NCBI GenBank assembly: GCA_905147135.1
Contig: LR990054.1
Location: forward strand, 16,839,001-16,903,000
Reading direction: 5' to 3'
DNA from: Blastobasis lacticolella
Lineage: Eukaryota; Arthropoda; Insecta; Lepidoptera; Blastobasidae
DNA: 64,000 nt
Every line of letters begins with the position of its first letter. The first letter of the stretch is position 1. A program made the translations under genes and the position numbers. Of this stretch, positions 51,626 to 61,760 are shown piece after piece. The notes under the pieces are model-generated. The model made no database searches, was not told the origin of the DNA, and worked only from the letters and a program-made list of their open reading frames with translations.

Positions 51626-52125
51626 TAAATTGAAATAAAACAAAGAAAAAACTATTTAGTATCAGTGAAACTAGCTTTATTGGAAAGATAATTTTATGGC
51701 AGTTTGAATATAATTTCTGCAATGTGGCTGCCGTAACTGGCGTAGATGGCCCACTTTTCGCAATAATTGCGGCCGTGTTCCGCTAATAACTCACCGAATG
51801 TTGTATTCGATGATCTCTGGTTTATCGTTGTAAAAAAGTGACTTAACATATCTCCAAAGAAAATAATGTAATGCAGTTAGATCACACAATCTTGGTAAAC
51901 AACTTGAAATTCTTCGTTGTCCTTTGAAATTATTTAATTATGTTCATTTCTGTCCATATACCAAATTTTGTTCGGCGATGAATCTCACATTTGGTTCAAT
52001 TACACATGACGGCTACGTGATCGAAATCATATTCAAACATAAATGCCATAAAAGTATATTTCCAATTTATTTAAATTAGTTTCATTGATGCTAAATCCTT
52101 CCTTTCTTTGTTTTATTTCAATTTA
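51626..52125 (-). mobile_element. Tc1/mariner element, internally deleted
   Basis: TA|AATTGAAATAAAACAAAG and, at the other end, CTTTGTTTTATTTCAATT|TA. The inverted ends continue (TATTTAGTATCAGTGAAACT against GATTTAGCATCAATGAAACT) for about 55 bp. The 500-bp interior keeps only the 3' end of a transposase gene on the minus strand; a full mariner would be 1.2-1.4 kb or more. Confidence 0.75.
51694..51886 (-). pseudogene. mariner-type transposase, C-terminal remnant
   Basis: The minus strand encodes CDLTALHYFLWRYVKSLFYN, then DKPEIIEYNIR, a stop, VISGTRPQLL, and after a frameshift EKWAIYASYGSHIAEIIFKL followed by a stop. These are the third-catalytic-residue block (usually SPDLxPxDYFLW) and the GSHxxEIIFK end of Tc1/mariner transposases. 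At the position of the third catalytic Asp the codon is CAT (His). With the early stop, the frameshift and the missing N-terminal DNA-binding and first two Asp blocks, it cannot be active. Confidence 0.75.
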
Positions 52126-52638
52126 AAGTTTTTTTTATTATTATCAATAGGCTTGCATTTGACCTCAACTCACCCGATGGAAAGCGACGATGAGGTCGAA
52201 GATGTAGCATGCGTGCCTAGAAGATACCTATTCACTCTTGATTTGAAGATTTAGGTTAGGTTAGACTTACAGGAACAATTACTCTGGCAGAGAGTTAGTT
52301 ACCTTTGCAGTGCGCATAAGAAAAGTGGATGCAAAACGCTTAGTACGAGATGGTGGGACGTCTACCATGGATGACGATATTTTGTCCCCCTCGTTGTTTG
52401 ATAATAAAAAGGGCACAATGGATCAAGGTTGTAGAGCTCTTGGGAGCACTCACCGAAGTGAATTCGATAAAAGACCGACAAGCCGGCTACTCTACAACGG
52501 TGTCCCAGACCCAGAAGGGAAGACTCGACAAGCGAATCATCACCAATCAGTCTTTTGACACGTCTGTCGATAGCCTCATAAAACACGGTCGATCGCGTTG
52601 AACTCTTTTCTATGAAAAGGTTACATTTTTATACATTA
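52126..52638. other. unassigned stretch
   Basis: Three overlapping frames at 52310-52601 look gene-like in length but share no domain and lie on both strands. CTCACCCGATGGAAAGCGAC (52169) resembles the E/B2 3' module. Confidence 0.35.
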
Positions 52639-52964
52639 TCTTTTAATATATAAAATTCTCGTGTCACAGTTTTCGTTGCCATACTCCTCCGAAACGGCTT
52701 GACCGATTTTGATGAAATTTTTTGTGCTTATCCGGTATCTATGAGAATCGGCCAACATCTATTTTTCATCCCCCTAAATGTTAGGGGTAGTCCACCCCTA
52801 AATTTTATTTTTTAGACAAAATTTTTAATTTCTATTTTTTTATGATACAAAATACAAAAATACATACAATCCTTAATTTTCACCCTTCTACGATCAACCC
52901 TTATTTTTTAATAGCCATTTTAGTAATATTTATATGGCAAAACAACGTTTGCCGGGTCAGCTAG
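52639..52964 (+). mobile_element. non-autonomous Helitron, complete
   Basis: A|TCTTTTAATATATAAAATTC begins it. The 3' end has hairpin GGCAAAacaacgTTTGCC (52936-52953), seven bases, then CTAG|T (52961-52964). Interior: CGAAACGGCTTGACCGATTT, CCCCCTAAATGTTAGGGGTA. Insertion between A and T, 5'-TC, 3' hairpin and CTAG, and no target duplication are all Helitron hallmarks. 326 bp; no Rep/helicase, so it relies on an autonomous relative. Confidence 0.9.
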
Positions 52965-53017
52965 TAATATATAACATTTAATTATGATTTCAGTCATGTT
53001 TATCATGTGGTTGTAAG

Positions 53018-53112
53018 ATTGGATTGGTGTTGCTGATTTCCATTGACGGCGGTGACCACTTTCCATCAGGTGGACCGCTTGTCTGTTTGTCTGCCGTATA
53101 ACATAAAAAAAG
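53018..53112 (+). mobile_element. B2 repeat, 3' end
   Basis: ATTGGTGTTGCTGATTTCCA, TTGACGGCGGTGACCACTTT, CCATCAGGTGGACCGCTTGT, CTGTTTGTCTGCCGTATAAC, ATAAAAAAAG. Confidence 0.7.
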
Positions 53113-53392
53113 AAAAGCTATCACCCGAATCTATGAATCTAGGGCTAATCCTCAAGACCCCGACATTGGTGAATCTGGTCCGGGTAGTGGGTTCGCTGCT
53201 GACGACGGCGTCCAACTGCCACTGGAACTCTGGTCCAAGCCATTTGAGGGTGCCTTTTACGTGGATTTTGTATGTCTCAAATCAAAATTTGTCATTATGC
53301 GTAAAATTTGTTGTTTTAATGGAGATTTGTCTTGGCGGACAGTTCCTTACAGTGCAGTGTGAAATACCGCAGGGTGAACGGTAGTGTAGTTA
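53113..53392. other. unassigned spacer
   Basis: A 113-codon frame starts inside the B2 tail (53043) and runs to 53384. The part beyond B2 has no domain; calling it a gene is not justified. Confidence 0.4.
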
Positions 53393-53494
53393 TTTCGATA
53401 AAATGGACATTTTGATAGAGTGGACTTTTCCGTAGGGTGAAAATTTCTGTATAGTGGACGTATCAGTAGGGTGGATGTTTTGGTAAAGTCGATA
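53393..53494 (+). repeat. 17-bp minisatellite, about six units
   Basis: Units in order: TTTCGATAAAATGGACA, TTTTGATAGAGTGGACT, TTTCCGTAGGGTGAAAA, TTTCTGTATAGTGGACG, TATCAGTAGGGTGGATG, TTTTGGTAAAGTCGATA. Core TnnTnGATAgnGTGGAn. Two weaker units may precede it at 53348-53381. Confidence 0.75.
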
Positions 53495-53710
53495 TAATGA
53501 GAACGTTTTACTTAATACAGTGAATATTTTGACACATGAGACCATGTGAACCTAACTGAAGGGTCAAAGCGTTGAAATGTTAGAAACAGCGTCGAAGTCG
53601 ACATTTGGACAAGACTCCGACACATAAGACAAATTTTTAGCAAGATTCAGTCAGGTCCAGACACTAAATTCTCGCATGAAAAGCATGCAGATCCTGTAAG
53701 ATCTCAAATG

Positions 53711-54162
53711 TAGAGGTGCGCGGATCCGTTATATTCATATAACATAACGTAACGTTATAATATTAAAAAATATTATGTTATTTTTAACGTTATAATATAA
53801 CACCCTAATATAATTTTATGTACCGTATAACGGTCGCCGTTTTTCAGTTTGTATAATAATACAAACTGAAAAACGGCGACCGTTACCAGCGGCGAAGGTA
53901 CCAAATCAACTGTAAATAATAATTTACAGTTGATTTGGTAACTTGGGGAACAAAATCGTATATAAAAAACTTATTATTAATCGATATATTTGTATGATCA
54001 CGAACAAATATAAGTTTTACGACTTTCGACGACATTAGTCGCATAGCTAACAGAATATAATAAAAAAAATAACACAACAATATTATGGTGATCTTGTGTT
54101 ATAATATATTAGTATATTTTTAGTTATAATATACCCGTTATCTTATATAAGGAACACCTCTA
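53711..54162. mobile_element. hAT-type MITE with two internal palindromes
   Basis: Ends TAGAGGTGCGC and CACCTCTA are inverted. The flanking 8-mers CTCAAATG (53703-53710) and CTTAGATG (54163-54170) agree at 6 of 8 sites, both changes being transitions: a decayed 8-bp duplication as made by hAT elements. Inside lie near-perfect palindromes at about 53826-53883 (ACGGTCGCCGTTTTTCAGTT arms) and 53898-53943 (ACCAAATCAACTGTAAAT arms). 452 bp, no transposase. Confidence 0.75.
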
Positions 54163-54323
54163 CTTAGATGTATGTAGATCCTATGGTACCGTCGTCTAAA
54201 TACCAAACATTAAATTTAAAATTAAGCGCGCCAAACACAAGTACAAGATATGCTACATCGCGGTGAACAGTTTAAGATTTGTGTTTGATGGGGTCTGTTT
54301 TCAGAACTTGTTAAATTATAAAG

Positions 54324-54375
54324 TACAATGTAATCGATCACCAATTCATTGTATTTTATTATTGATTACATTGTA
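54324..54375. repeat. 12-bp inverted repeat
   Basis: TACAATGTAATC (54324-54335) and GATTACATTGTA (54364-54375) are perfect arms around 28 bases. AT-rich, no link to a known element. Confidence 0.5.
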
Positions 54376-56484
54376 TACAACAGTTTGATTCGAGACAGAT
54401 TATAGTAACAACATAGTTATCATCAGGCCAGTCAAGTTTCTGCCAACTGTCGCCAATGTTATTTATAATATTGTTTTAGTCTTTTATAACGTGAACCGCC
54501 TGAAAATCGGATTTTAGATTTTTAATTTACATATCGAACCAAAATCAATAATTAATTATAAATACAAAGTCAAGTATCCATAGACACGTTTCAACCAAAC
54601 AAAGCGACACTCCGCCCTGCCTCTCAAATAAATATTTATCAAGGAGCAATCGAAAACACGCCTCCACAAAACCAAACATGGTTTTAAACAAATTCAAACC
54701 CCGAACAAAACACACACAACGCTGAACAAACAACCTCCTTAGTCCTGGTCTTTCTTTGTTTAAAAATAAAGTTTGAAAAAAGAAATGTAACGGTTAGGAG
54801 CTGTCAGATTGACGTCTCAGGCGCCGGAATACGATACTCGCGTCAATAGGCCTAAAATAAGTTCTTGGAAGGACTGAAGAATTTATTTATGTGAGTATTA
54901 TTCCACGAATTTGTATGTGAGGGAATTGTATTAATTATTTAATTCGTTCAATTAATTGATTGCGTATTATTTTCATTTTCTATTTACGCTCATAACATAA
55001 TTAATAACAATAACCTCGAAAAAAAGGTTAATATAGACTACGTCCGTGACATAGACATACTTTTTTCACGTGAATCTATAAGAGTTGGTACCCAAATAAA
55101 AAATATGAAAAAATAATCTTTTATCAAGTTTTAAATTTTATTGTACCGTTTTCTTCACTCTACACATATTTTTACGGGCTAGGCCTCATCACTCGTTCGC
55201 TGTGACCCAAAGTCAAACTAATACTGTCTTCGAATTCACAAAAAAGGATATCATTCATTTTACCCAAAAAGCTGAAATTGTCGGCCACAAAAATTATAGT
55301 AAGTAATTTTGAGATAGAGTACTTTTTAAATATATATTTTTTTGCTATGGCGCCAAGCCTGTACGCCCACCACCACCACCATGTACCACTGACTAAACAT
55401 CGTCACTTGAATAGCATTGCCTGTACGCATTTGATAATAGTTAAAAAATGATAGGAATTGTTTACTCTATCGGAATTATTTTTCTTGGCCGTCACCTCTA
55501 AATTCTTGGTACGAAAATCTAAGAAACGTGATTGATGTGATTTTATTTTAAAGATGTAAAAGATTGGAGAAGAAAATACCTAGGAATTTTTTACTTTACC
55601 TATATCAATATTTGTGCATGCCAGTAGCAAGGATTCAATAAAAATGCTTCGTTTTAGAAATTAATTAAAGAAGAAAAGAATCTACAGGTAGCCAGGTAGG
55701 TGTAACATCATTCAATGACTGATTATTTTAAGACGAGTTTCGAAAAAAGATAAAAGATCAATGTCGATTGTTATTTTCAGAGCACGTTGATTGAAAGAGG
55801 TAAATAATTATAATATTTCTTGTAATTATGCAAAATTTATTTAATAAACTAATATTGGTTTTAAGAGATAAAGTTTGACCGGCCGCGGAGGTGACCTGTC
55901 AATGGTGGCGCTAGTTCTGCATTTTATATAGCAACACCAGAAGCATGTAGTATTCTATGACAGAATTCAAATGCTACCAACAATGCGACATGGATGATAA
56001 GGAACGTGACGGAAATAGAAACTAATATGGCCGTATTGTAAAATTAGAATAATGAAGTTTCAGAAAAAGACCTAGCGCCCTCCTACATGGAATTATGATA
56101 GTTGTCAAATGTGTCAACATTTGACGTACTGGACGATGACACCTAAGTTAGACAGTATGAACCAACTAATTTTAAATGGTGTACAAAATTAAGGCGGCTT
56201 ATTAAGGTTATAAAATACTCAATAGCGTCGAGTTATATTTTGCCTACATAGTTTATTATTGCTAGTAAAATAAATTTAGTGTATTCGTTTTTCCGCAATG
56301 CGTCAAAGTAACCTGAAGTCGTGGTACCCCTATTAAAACAATATTAACCGTGGTAACAAACTTATTGAAGTAGCAGATGCTTAACGAAAAAGAACAAGAT
56401 ACTCCCTAATATTAGGTTATTGAACATTTTAGAACCAATTATGATGTCATAATGTAAATTAGAAGTTAAATGAAATAACAGAAA
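54376..56484. other. unassigned stretch, 2.1 kb
   Basis: The longest repeat-poor part of the window. AT-rich, no gene, RNA or element recognised. A plain intron or intergenic sequence would look like this. Confidence 0.5.
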
Positions 56485-56832
56485 TAATCTTGGCGTTAAT
56501 GTCCCAGTTCTGCTCTTGCGCACGAGGACCCGGGGTCTGCCTTGACCATGATCCAGGATTTGGCAGATCAGATAATTACAGTGGAGGACAGTGACCTCCG
56601 TGACCCTGTTGACAGGGGAACCTGACCAGATAGGATCATGGTTACAGATTCAGTCGCCTGTATGTGCAGGTTTCGTCACGATATTTTCCCTCACCGTAAA
56701 AGTATCAGTTTGTGTGTAACTAACGTATATAACTCAGAAAAGAGTCATTAATACATGGCAGCAGTGTGATTCGAACCAGGGACTTCTCGCTTACGAGTCG
56801 TGCCCCTTAACCACTAGGCCCGCGAAGCTCCA
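56485..56832 (-). mobile_element. SINE-A, full-length reference copy
   Basis: From the minus-strand 5' end the element runs: tRNA-like head (complement of CTCGCTTACGAGTCGTGCCC, CTTAACCACTAGGCCCGCGA, with box B as GATTCGAACCAGGGACTTCT on plus), TGACTCTTTTCTGAGTTATA, ATCGTGACGAAACCTGCACA, GGTTCCCCTGTCAACAGGGT, CTGATCTGCCAAATCCTGGA, GGCAGACCCCGGGTCCTCGT, CATTAACGCCAAGATTATT. The head closely resembles tRNA boxes A and B, but I do not assign the parent tRNA. About 345 bp. Confidence 0.85.
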
Positions 56833-57135
56833 AATGAACTGCTAAAAAAAATAATGATGCAGTAATATTATGTTTAAAATTATCAATAACCTTCAAGGTA
56901 AATATTCTTGTTATCTATAACTATAGCTAGCTATTAAGTTTCAAATGCTTTGCTTAATTGATAGCTATAAATAACAGACATGAGCTTATGTATGTATGTA
57001 TGAAAATAACAATACAAAGATACTTCATTGAAATTTTTGACTTAGATATTTTAGATTATCCAGCCATTTATACTCGTACATACAAGTTACATTGTAGTGT
57101 AGTTTGTGTGTAATTAAATGTCTTATTATAATGAA

Positions 57136-57300
57136 CTAGTGGACCCAGCGCGACTTCATTCGCATACACCTACTATACCCCTCGTAAATCACTCTATATA
57201 TTGTTGAAAACTGCATTAAAATCCGTTGCATTGTTTAAAAGAAGTAAGCGTACATAGAGATATATACAGATACATAGCGACTTCGATTTTTACTGTTTAT
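57136..57300 (-). mobile_element. Helitron-like H2, 3' half
   Basis: On plus, A|CTAG|TGGACCCAGCGCGACTTCAT and TCGCATACACCTACTATACC, then TTGTTGAAAACTGCATTAAA, ATCCGTTGCATTGTTTAAAA. The terminal hairpin on minus is GCGaatgaagtCGC. The 5' boundary is unclear. Confidence 0.65.
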
Positions 57301-58884
57301 AAATTTGCAAAATTTAGTGGCTCACTTTCATTTTGTAAATATTACTATAAATTGAATTGATACATTTTTTATTCGGAAAGTTATACAGGTAAGCAAATTG
57401 TACCTAGTATTTAGCTAAATCTCACTAAACAGAGCTAATAGACACAACCAATCGGTCAGGCCGTCAAACTGTCTCTTTAGCCTCATTAACAGGCGATACA
57501 GACCTGTTAATTTGTTTTAACTGCAATTATCGCGTCCAGCGAGTCCACTCTAATGCCAGAGCGTGTATACAAAACTTTTTGTTCACTAATCCTTAATACG
57601 GTGAGCCGTAAAATAAAAAACAAAAAAATCGACAGCACGTTCCAAATTTGACAGCGGCCGCTTACCGATTCCAGATTCGAAATATTGATGTGAATAAAAT
57701 TGAAATTATGTTTTGGTGTCTTATTTGTTATTGGATAAGGTTTGAAGTCGATTTCCAATCGCGCAAGGTGATCGCAGATTTAAATTTGTAAGTGAGATTT
57801 AATAATCGCTTAGGCAACTCAACGCAAACACATCGCATTGTTGGATAATGTAACAATTAATCACGTACGTCTTGCTTGTAAACAAGAGCTTAAATATGTG
57901 TTGTGACAGGCTTAATTTTGACATTGAGTTGTATTTAAACAGTGATCCGGTGGTATCTAATATTAGACGATATAAAAATATCTTCGACGATAATAGTATC
58001 TAATATGGTTAGGTTAAATAAATTGAGAAACATCTCGACTTTCGGGATCTTTTGCACAATAAACCACACATCATATCACGCCTTTTGATGACGCGCCAAG
58101 GTGCTTAGTCTTTTACCGAGACTCGGGGTTAGGTCTGGTCTTTACAATGGCGGCATAATCGTTTCTTATTCCGCCATATTATGTCACTTTTTTTAATTAT
58201 ATCAAAACAGGCATAGTAAATTACTTATTAGAAGATTAAATGTTAATTAAAGTTGCGTATTAGTCCTTTTAATGTTATTTCCCACTCAATTGTTTTGTTA
58301 ACTCTGTTTATAACAAGCCTTTTGACACAAGTTAACCTTTACTTAAAAGTTGGCACCTATAACTCATAAAATTGAGATTCTAATTTAGTTGATAAAATAT
58401 ATATTTTTTCTTTTCCCGTAGGGGAACCACAGAGACCACACGGTTCTAATAGCTACACCCTGACAAAACTCTCTCCACATTCATCAATCTCTCCACTCCA
58501 TCCGCCATCTTTTCACCATTTTCCCGAATACAAGTGAAACTGAGCAAGTCGAGACGATACCTCAACGAGGCTATAATTAATTCCATTCAATTAACAACGC
58601 AGAAGTATCTCTTATGTTCTTATTCTTCTATTTTTTTGGCCATCAAGCAATCCGTGATTAACTTGTTAAGTGTCATCCTACACTGTAGCAGCGATTACGT
58701 TGTCGGACCAATAATTATCGTGTGCATCGAGAAATTATCGACATTTCACGATTTTAAGGTTGGGTAGCTTGAGACATTGTAGCGTTTTTTGAAGCCACAC
58801 GATGTGCAATGTTTCTATTGAACAATATGTTTAACTATCTTGTCAGTATTGCAAATAATGTGGCGACTTGTGGCGATGATTGTA
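57301..58884. other. unassigned stretch
   Basis: AT-rich. Frames at 57507-57758 (minus) and 58534-58767 (plus) have no domain. No repeat recognised. Confidence 0.45.
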
Positions 58885-59030
58885 TGGGATCGTAACGGGA
58901 GGTAACCGGGAAGGGGTAGTTAGTAAATTTACTCTACTTCTTATTTAGAGAGTGTAGAAGAAAGTCGCATCTGGCGTAGCTAGTAATAGATAAACATATT
59001 GGTCGGGTACTTCTGGACTGCGCAGTGTGT
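58885..59030 (+). repeat. P repeat
   Basis: GGGATCGTAACGGGAGGTAA, CCGGGAAGGGGTAGTTAGTA, AAAGTCGCATCTGGCGTAGC, TAGTAATAGATAAACATATT, GGTCGGGTACTTCTGGACTG. It matches 39118-39255. Confidence 0.6.
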
Positions 59031-59089
59031 TTTAATAAAGGTTATAATAACACTGGTTTTATAGTAGAAATCATCATCATCGCCATTAA

Positions 59090-59093
<4 letters not shown>

Positions 59094-59130
<37 letters not shown>
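59094..59130. repeat. (TA)n microsatellite
   Basis: About 18 perfect AT/TA dinucleotides directly before a SINE-G 3' end; probably grew from its AT-rich tail. Confidence 0.9.
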
Positions 59131-59131
<1 letters not shown>

Positions 59132-59134
59132 TGG

Positions 59135-59350
59135 ATAAATTCACACAGCGCCAACCAGCCTCAATGTAAGAAAATCTTGTGTTATGTAAATAAATAAAAT
59201 ATGTTTTGTCACTTTCAGTCAAATACAATCATTTCAGTGACAGATAAAATCATAACATATTTTACCTAAAATGGGTTTAATAAACGTCAAATAACTTTCA
59301 TGAATAAGACCATCATACTATACATAACACAGACCCGTAACAGAAATAAA
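59135..59350 (-). mobile_element. SINE-G variant with internal insert
   Basis: ATTCACACAGCGCCAACCAG at the 3' side, AACACAGACCCGTAACAGAA at the 5' side. Between them, about 59215-59305, is CATTTCAGTGACAGATAAAA, TCATAACATATTTTACCTAA, AATGGG, AATAAGAC, a block also present in the copy at 62280. Confidence 0.6.
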
Positions 59351-59398
59351 ATTAATGTTATCAATTATATATTCCTTAATTACATTTTAATTACATAT

Positions 59399-59664
59399 GG
59401 CCGTGTGGTGTCCGGCAGAGTAGAATAGCACCAATCCCTTACACTCGTGGGTGTCGTACAAGGCGACTAATGTTTTCGAGGAAAAAGATCAAGAGTCTCC
59501 GTAGTCTGGAAAATGGGCAGCAGCATTTTCCATTGTTATATTTAAACACTGCGATCTCCAACCCGCCTGCCAAGCGTGGAGATTATGGCAGTAACCTTCC
59601 CTTTCGTGGGAGAGGCCCGAAGTCCTGCAGTGGACTGTTACGGGCTGTGATGTTGATGATGTTG
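59399..59664 (+). mobile_element. Retro-D, full length with target duplication
   Basis: TAATTACAT at 59388-59396 and 59665-59673 flanks the element (two unmatched bases, AT, precede the 5' end). It starts GGCCGTGTGGTGTCCGGCAG and ends GGGCTGTGATGTTGATGATG then TTG. Interior as in 49608, with GAGGAAAAAGA for GAGGCAAAAGA. Confidence 0.85.
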
Positions 59665-59859
59665 TAATTACATTTCACGTAGGTATAATATTTGTAGTCT
59701 AAGTAGTGAATTCTTTAACCAAGTTATTTTAAGTTGAGTAAAAAGTCAGTCGACTAATCCAGCTCAGTTGAGCAGTGTTCGAGAAATTGCTAATGTTCTC
59801 GTCCAAAACCCGCAGTTTCCCAAGACGAACCACTTTGATCAGTGTGTATTGCTAATGTT

Positions 59860-59937
59860 TACTTGTGTGTCCCGGTGGTGCGTTCGCGCACGAAGGCCTA
59901 GGGTCTGTCTTGACCACGATCCAGGATTTGGCATATA
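59860..59937 (-). mobile_element. SINE-A, 3' end only
   Basis: GTGTGTCCCGGTGGTGCGTT, CGCGCACGAAGGCCTAGGGT, CTTGACCACGATCCAGGATT, TGGCATA. A severely 5'-truncated copy. Confidence 0.7.
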
Positions 59938-60023
59938 AAATTGTATAATAAATTTAATTGCCGTAGGAATCTTATATATTGGTATAATTTAAAATCCACA
60001 ACCAAAGCTCTACAGTAAGAATA

Positions 60024-60112
60024 GATCTCATCATCATCACAGCCCATAATAGTCCATTGTAGGCCTTAGGGCCTGTCCTATGAATGGGAAGGTTATTGCC
60101 ATAATCTCCCGT
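60024..60112 (-). mobile_element. Retro-D, 3' fragment
   Basis: ATCTCATCATCATCACAGCC, CATAATAGTCCATTGTAGGC, CTTAGGGCCTGTCCTATGAA, GGTTATTGCCATAATCTCC. Confidence 0.7.
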
Positions 60113-60301
60113 ACAGATCTACATTTCAATGATTATAGATGTATATAATTGTATATTCTAAACAACATTACCATCACCCGAGAATATTGAACCAGTGTCA
60201 GGATCCCCAGCGGAAGATCTTGGCCAACCTCGCTTCGCCAACGAAACCGAAAGCGCTCTCAGATTTACTCAGATTTACTGCAAGAATTACCTACCTAGTA
60301 T

Positions 60302-60450
60302 AAATTAAAGCCGCGTCTGTCTCTGTCTATCTGTCTATATTTCTGCAAACTCCTCCTAAACCACGGATTTTAATGCGGTTGTAACCATTAGTTAGATAAA
60401 TTCTTCCGAAAGGTTAATATGTACCTACAATACGTTTATAGTGTAAAGAA
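60302..60450 (+). mobile_element. Helitron-like H2, interior fragment
   Basis: AAAGCCGCGTCTGTCTCTGT, AAACTCCTCCTAAACCACGG, ATTTTAATGCGGTTGTAACC, TTCTTCCGAAAGGTTAATAT. Parallel to 10290-10430. No terminus. Confidence 0.55.
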
Positions 60451-60807
60451 GAAAGCCGAAAAAACCTGTGCCTGAGCCGAAGCCGTTTGCTGGTTTAAAA
60501 TAATTTGTGATTGGCTCAAGCCCAAAAGATGGTGGTAAGGCTCCATAATATATTAAAACAACATCATATTTTCAATGTTATTCGTATGAAAGTTAAGTGA
60601 AGTAAGTTAGTTTTATGAATTCCGTCGCCTTATACGGCGTACTTCTTAAAATTGTACACTCTGCATGGAAGACCACAACGTTAGGCCTAAAATTAAATCA
60701 AGTCAAAACACCACTGAAATTACAGTACAACACAAAAACTCTTTTTGACACTATAGGATATACCTACATATGAATATATAATATACAAAGAAGCAGTACA
60801 TAGAGCT
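60451..60807. other. unassigned stretch
   Basis: No element recognised. Confidence 0.4.
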
Positions 60808-60965
60808 TCTCGATTCAGGCGGTTTTCAATTTTTATTTTGTGTGAAAAATTAATATTTTGATGAATGATGCGGATTTTTCCTATTTTTGAACCGTGCTCT
60901 TTCGGTATTACCAATATGACGGATGGACAATTTAGCTTCAAGACTTTTATTAATATATTGGAGAG
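60808..60965 (+). repeat. F repeat
   Basis: TTTTCAATTTTTATTTTGTG, TTTGATGAATGATGCGGATT, TTTCCTATTTTTGAACCGTG, CTCTTTCGGTATTACCAATA. Its partner is the nested copy at 48693. Confidence 0.55.
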
Positions 60966-61003
60966 CCTGGAGAAAGTTAAAACCTTCTTTTTTATTTTAT
61001 TTT

Positions 61004-61130
61004 ATTTTTTATACCACTCAGGTGGCAAACAAGCTTGCGGCCTGCCTGATGGTAAGCAGTCACCGCAGCCTATGGGCGTTTGCAATACCAGGGGCATCAC
61101 CCACGCGTTGCCGACCACGTCAAAACCTTT
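61004..61130 (-). mobile_element. B retroposon
   Basis: TTTATACCACTCAGGTGGCA, AACAAGCTTGCGGCCTGCCT, GATGGTAAGCAGTCACCGCA, GGGCATCACCCACGCGTTGC, CGACCACGTCAAAACCTTTT on plus. Near complete. Confidence 0.75.
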
Positions 61131-61214
61131 TAAACTAAATGAATTACTGTAATGCATAATGACATGAAGCATAATATTCTTCAACTTGGGGTGAAAGGGT
61201 TCTTGATACATTTT

Positions 61215-61350
61215 CTTTTTTATAAATAGCCTAGCTAGGCTTTTGACCGCCACCTCACCTGGTGGTAAGTTACGATGCGGCCGATCAGTATGCCAGCCTA
61301 GGAACACTCTAGCTCTGAAAGCGTCTAAATTATAATGATCAGGGAACACA
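61215..61350 (-). pseudogene. LINE C-terminal remnant
   Basis: The minus frame reads MFPDHYNLDAFRARVFLGWH then TDRPHRNLPPGEVAVKSLAR. The first 15 residues repeat the block at 36112. The 115-codon frame continues through unrelated DNA into the B repeat and is not one protein. Confidence 0.45.
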
Positions 61351-61554
61351 CTCGAAGGTAAAGCCTTTCATTATTAAGCTATACGCATTAGAAACGTTGA
61401 ACTAAATCGACGGTTCTTTCAAATTGTCCTTGTGCCATTTGCCTTGAAAGGCAAAATATGAAATAAGTACCGAAATAAGGCGATGAACCTAAATGGGAGA
61501 CATTCTAAGAAAATTTTTAGATAAAATAAAGCGGAAATGAACTGATCCATATGT

Positions 61555-61760
61555 TTTTAAAGGGATGGGAAGAGAGTGAGAGGAAGACCACAGAAGAGTT
61601 GAGAAGAGTTGCTAGAGATAAAGATAGGAAACAATGGAAAGTATTGGAGATGACCTTTACCAAGAGAAACTGGTTGAAATGAATGCTTAAAAAATTTAAA
61701 ATAAAAAAAAAATTATGTTAATCCTTTAGTGCAGAATAAAAGGCTTATTATTATGATATG
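61555..61760 (+). pseudogene. LINE 3' end, third type
   Basis: Across two frames it encodes ERGRPQKS and then RRVARDKDRKQWKVLEMTFT, KRNWLK, stop. These are the C-terminal GRP...W and DRKQWK-TKRNW blocks of an RTE-like moth LINE. A short 3' UTR ends AGAATAAAAGGCTTATTATT. Frameshifted and 5'-truncated. Confidence 0.5.

Noticed and set aside
53043..53384. 113-codon plus frame as a gene
   Set aside because: The first 20 codons are the B2 3' module; the rest lacks a domain, a start of its own or codon bias I can see.
59094..59130. CRISPR or other regularly spaced array
   Set aside because: It is a plain TA microsatellite; no spaced palindromic repeats exist anywhere in the window, and the genome is eukaryotic.
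61002..61349. 115-codon minus frame as one protein
   Set aside because: It joins a LINE C-terminal fragment, unrelated DNA and a B repeat read antisense; only the first ~40 codons are ancestral coding sequence.
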